From assembly GCF_018343665.1 (NCBI RefSeq), contig NZ_JAGYPM010000004.1:188343-252342 (forward strand): a DNA stretch of 64,000 nucleotides. The letters run 5' to 3'. Positions within the stretch are counted from its first letter, which is position 1, and each line of letters begins with the position of its first letter. Made by a program: the position numbers and the translations under genes. The stretch comes from Cytobacillus citreus. GTDB taxonomy: Bacteria > Bacillota > Bacilli > Bacillales > Cytobacillaceae. The notes under the pieces were generated by a model. The model searched no databases. It had not been told where the DNA came from and saw nothing but the letters and a program-made list of their open reading frames with translations. Positions 61,172-64,000 of the stretch are shown piece by piece.

Positions 61172-61966
61172 ATGGATCCATACCAAGAGCATAAAGCGAA
61201 TGCAGTTACTGAATTAACTCAAAAAAAGATAAAAGAAGAATCACTCACAGAACATTTGGCTGATTTACGAAAGCAGCTAATAAAAAGTGCTAGTGTGTTC
61301 ATCTTCTTTTTGGTCATTGTATTTTCGACTATTAATTTGTGGCTTCCCTATGTAACGAGGGGAAATGATCTCGTAGTGCTTGGACCATTCCAAGTGATAA
61401 AGCTTTATACATCTATTTGTGTCACTTTATCACTTGGTCTTTCCTTGCCTTTCTTCATTCATTTCATTTGGACTTTTGTAAAACCAGGTTTGAATTCGAA
61501 AGAGGTTAGGTTTTTAGGCATTTATGCACCAGCCATGTTTACTTTATTTATATTAGGTATAACCTTCGGATATTATGTCGTTAATCCATTAAGTTATCAG
61601 TTTCTAGTTAATTTTGGAGCTATGAATTTTGAAATCATGGTGTCTGCCTCTGAATACGTACATTTTCTTATCATGACAACAGTTCCTTTAGGATTTTTAT
61701 TCGAGCTTCCAATTATTGTATTGTTTTTGAACTCAATAGATGTACTGACAGCAGCTGCATTAATTAAAGTTCGGAAATGGTCATATTTAGTTATCGCTGT
61801 TGTTTCGGCGCTGATTACGCCGCCTGATTTCATCAGCCAATTGATCGTACTTGTGCCAATGGCTCTGTTATATGAAATAAGTATCTATCTTGTTCGCAGA
61901 ATGGAAAATCGGAGAGAAAAACAATCGAATATTAGTGTTGAAATAAAACAAGACGAAATGAGGTAA
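61172..61966 (+). CDS. tatC: Sec-independent translocase subunit TatC (second copy)
   Basis: A 264-residue TatC with six helices, the SLTEHLADLRKQLIKS signal-binding N-terminus, FVKPGLNSKEVRF and PPDFISQLIV near the end. It has about 15 more N-terminal residues than the copy at 32162. It probably handles the Tat-tagged dehydrogenase small subunit encoded upstream, parallel to the other tat pair and its phosphoesterase. Confidence 0.95.
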   Translation: MDPYQEHKANAVTELTQKKIKEESLTEHLADLRKQLIKSASVFIFFLVIVFSTINLWLPYVTRGNDLVVLGPFQVIKLYTSICVTLSLGLSLPFFIHFIWTFVKPGLNSKEVRFLGIYAPAMFTLFILGITFGYYVVNPLSYQFLVNFGAMNFEIMVSASEYVHFLIMTTVPLGFLFELPIIVLFLNSIDVLTAAALIKVRKWSYLVIAVVSALITPPDFISQLIVLVPMALLYEISIYLVRRMENRREKQSNISVEIKQDEMR

Positions 61967-62022
61967 TGAAAAGAAGCCGATCGAATAGATTGTAGAAAGG
62001 TTATAGCGAAGCGGGATGCCAA

Positions 62023-62241
62023 ATGAGGTTTCTATTTTTAATTATTGGACTAGTTTTCGATGTAATCGCTTCGTTCATTTCTGTACTCTTTTTCACAGGG
62101 TTTGCACAGTCTTTTGTAGATGGGCTTATTTATTATTGGGATTTTATTTTTATATGCGGACTGAAAATTTCTAATAAAAAATTATGGGGGCTTAGCTTAA
62201 TAAGTGCCCTATTCATCATGTTATATATAGTGGAACAATAG
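62023..62241 (+). CDS. Small membrane protein of unknown function
   Basis: A 72-residue, strongly hydrophobic protein with probably two or three helices (1-25, about 35-48 and 53-70). GCGGGATG lies before the ATG, only a modest ribosome site. It lies 56 bases after tatC on the same strand and may be co-transcribed. I do not recognise a family. Confidence 0.5.
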   Translation: MRFLFLIIGLVFDVIASFISVLFFTGFAQSFVDGLIYYWDFIFICGLKISNKKLWGLSLISALFIMLYIVEQ

Positions 62242-62348
62242 GTGCAGTATTTACAGAGTATGTGGTAAGTGAGGGGTAAGAATTGAAATAGAATCTTTTA
62301 TTTTCTTATAGACTCATGTATACTAGAATCAAATTGAATAGAAATAAC

Positions 62349-64000
<1,652 letters not shown>

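Overview
The window is low-GC, Gram-positive chromosomal DNA, most likely from a Bacillaceae soil bacterium. The evidence is the AGGAGG-type ribosome binding sites with many TTG and GTG starts, a bacillopeptidase F pair, a T-box-controlled tyrosyl-tRNA synthetase next to a MarR gene, a bacterial nitric oxide synthase, TatA/TatC pairs without TatB, a TPP riboswitch before thiC, several ECF sigma/anti-sigma pairs and a zinc-free L33. The species cannot be fixed from the sequence alone.

Layout. 0-3 kb: CoA-transferase, then a PlcR/NprR-like HTH-TPR regulator whose HTH is out of frame at a run of ten A. 3.8-12.7 kb: two tandem 1450-residue bacillopeptidase F genes; the first has lost its catalytic His and Ser, the second is intact. 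13-15 kb: two VOC proteins and a frameshifted DJ-1/PfpI gene. 15.5-22.5 kb: a two-component system, HtrA, a PrsA-like foldase and alkaline phosphatase, interrupted by a scar where two truncated genes meet. 22.8-26.9 kb: SMR efflux gene with a broken TetR gene, a zinc-response block (two Zur-like boxes, CobW GTPase with an in-frame stop, L33), SpeG and a Nudix hydrolase. 27-33 kb: an ECF sigma/anti-sigma pair, a DeoR regulator, then a Tat-exported phosphoesterase with its own tatA and tatC, flanked by direct repeats. 33-37.5 kb: AlkZ-related protein, tyrS with T-box, MarR, NOS. 37.7-49.4 kb: three more sigma/membrane-partner modules, one joined to an ABC exporter, plus PlsC, a kinase-like protein, PsiE and a nitroreductase remnant. 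49.6-56.3 kb: a peptide-type ABC transporter with a circularly permuted binding protein, two enlarged permeases and a fused double ATPase. 56.6-64 kb: NERD protein, permease remnant, Tat-exported GMC oxidoreductase with a second tatA/tatC, then TPP riboswitch and the start of thiC.

Themes. Much of the window concerns secretion and the cell surface: exported proteases, a likely secretion-stress regulon (the two-component operon and htrA share an 11-bp-period direct repeat), two Tat systems each beside its likely cargo, and phosphate scavenging (Pho-box-like repeats before phoA, the phosphoesterase and psiE). Eight genes are disrupted or truncated, four by single-base or very small changes.

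Between genes there is an unusual class of repeat: arrays of a short word, different at each locus, spaced at about 20-21 or 51-52 bp. These are close to whole numbers of DNA helical turns. Seven such arrays are listed. Together with the permuted binding protein and the pseudoprotease/protease pair they are the most unusual content here.
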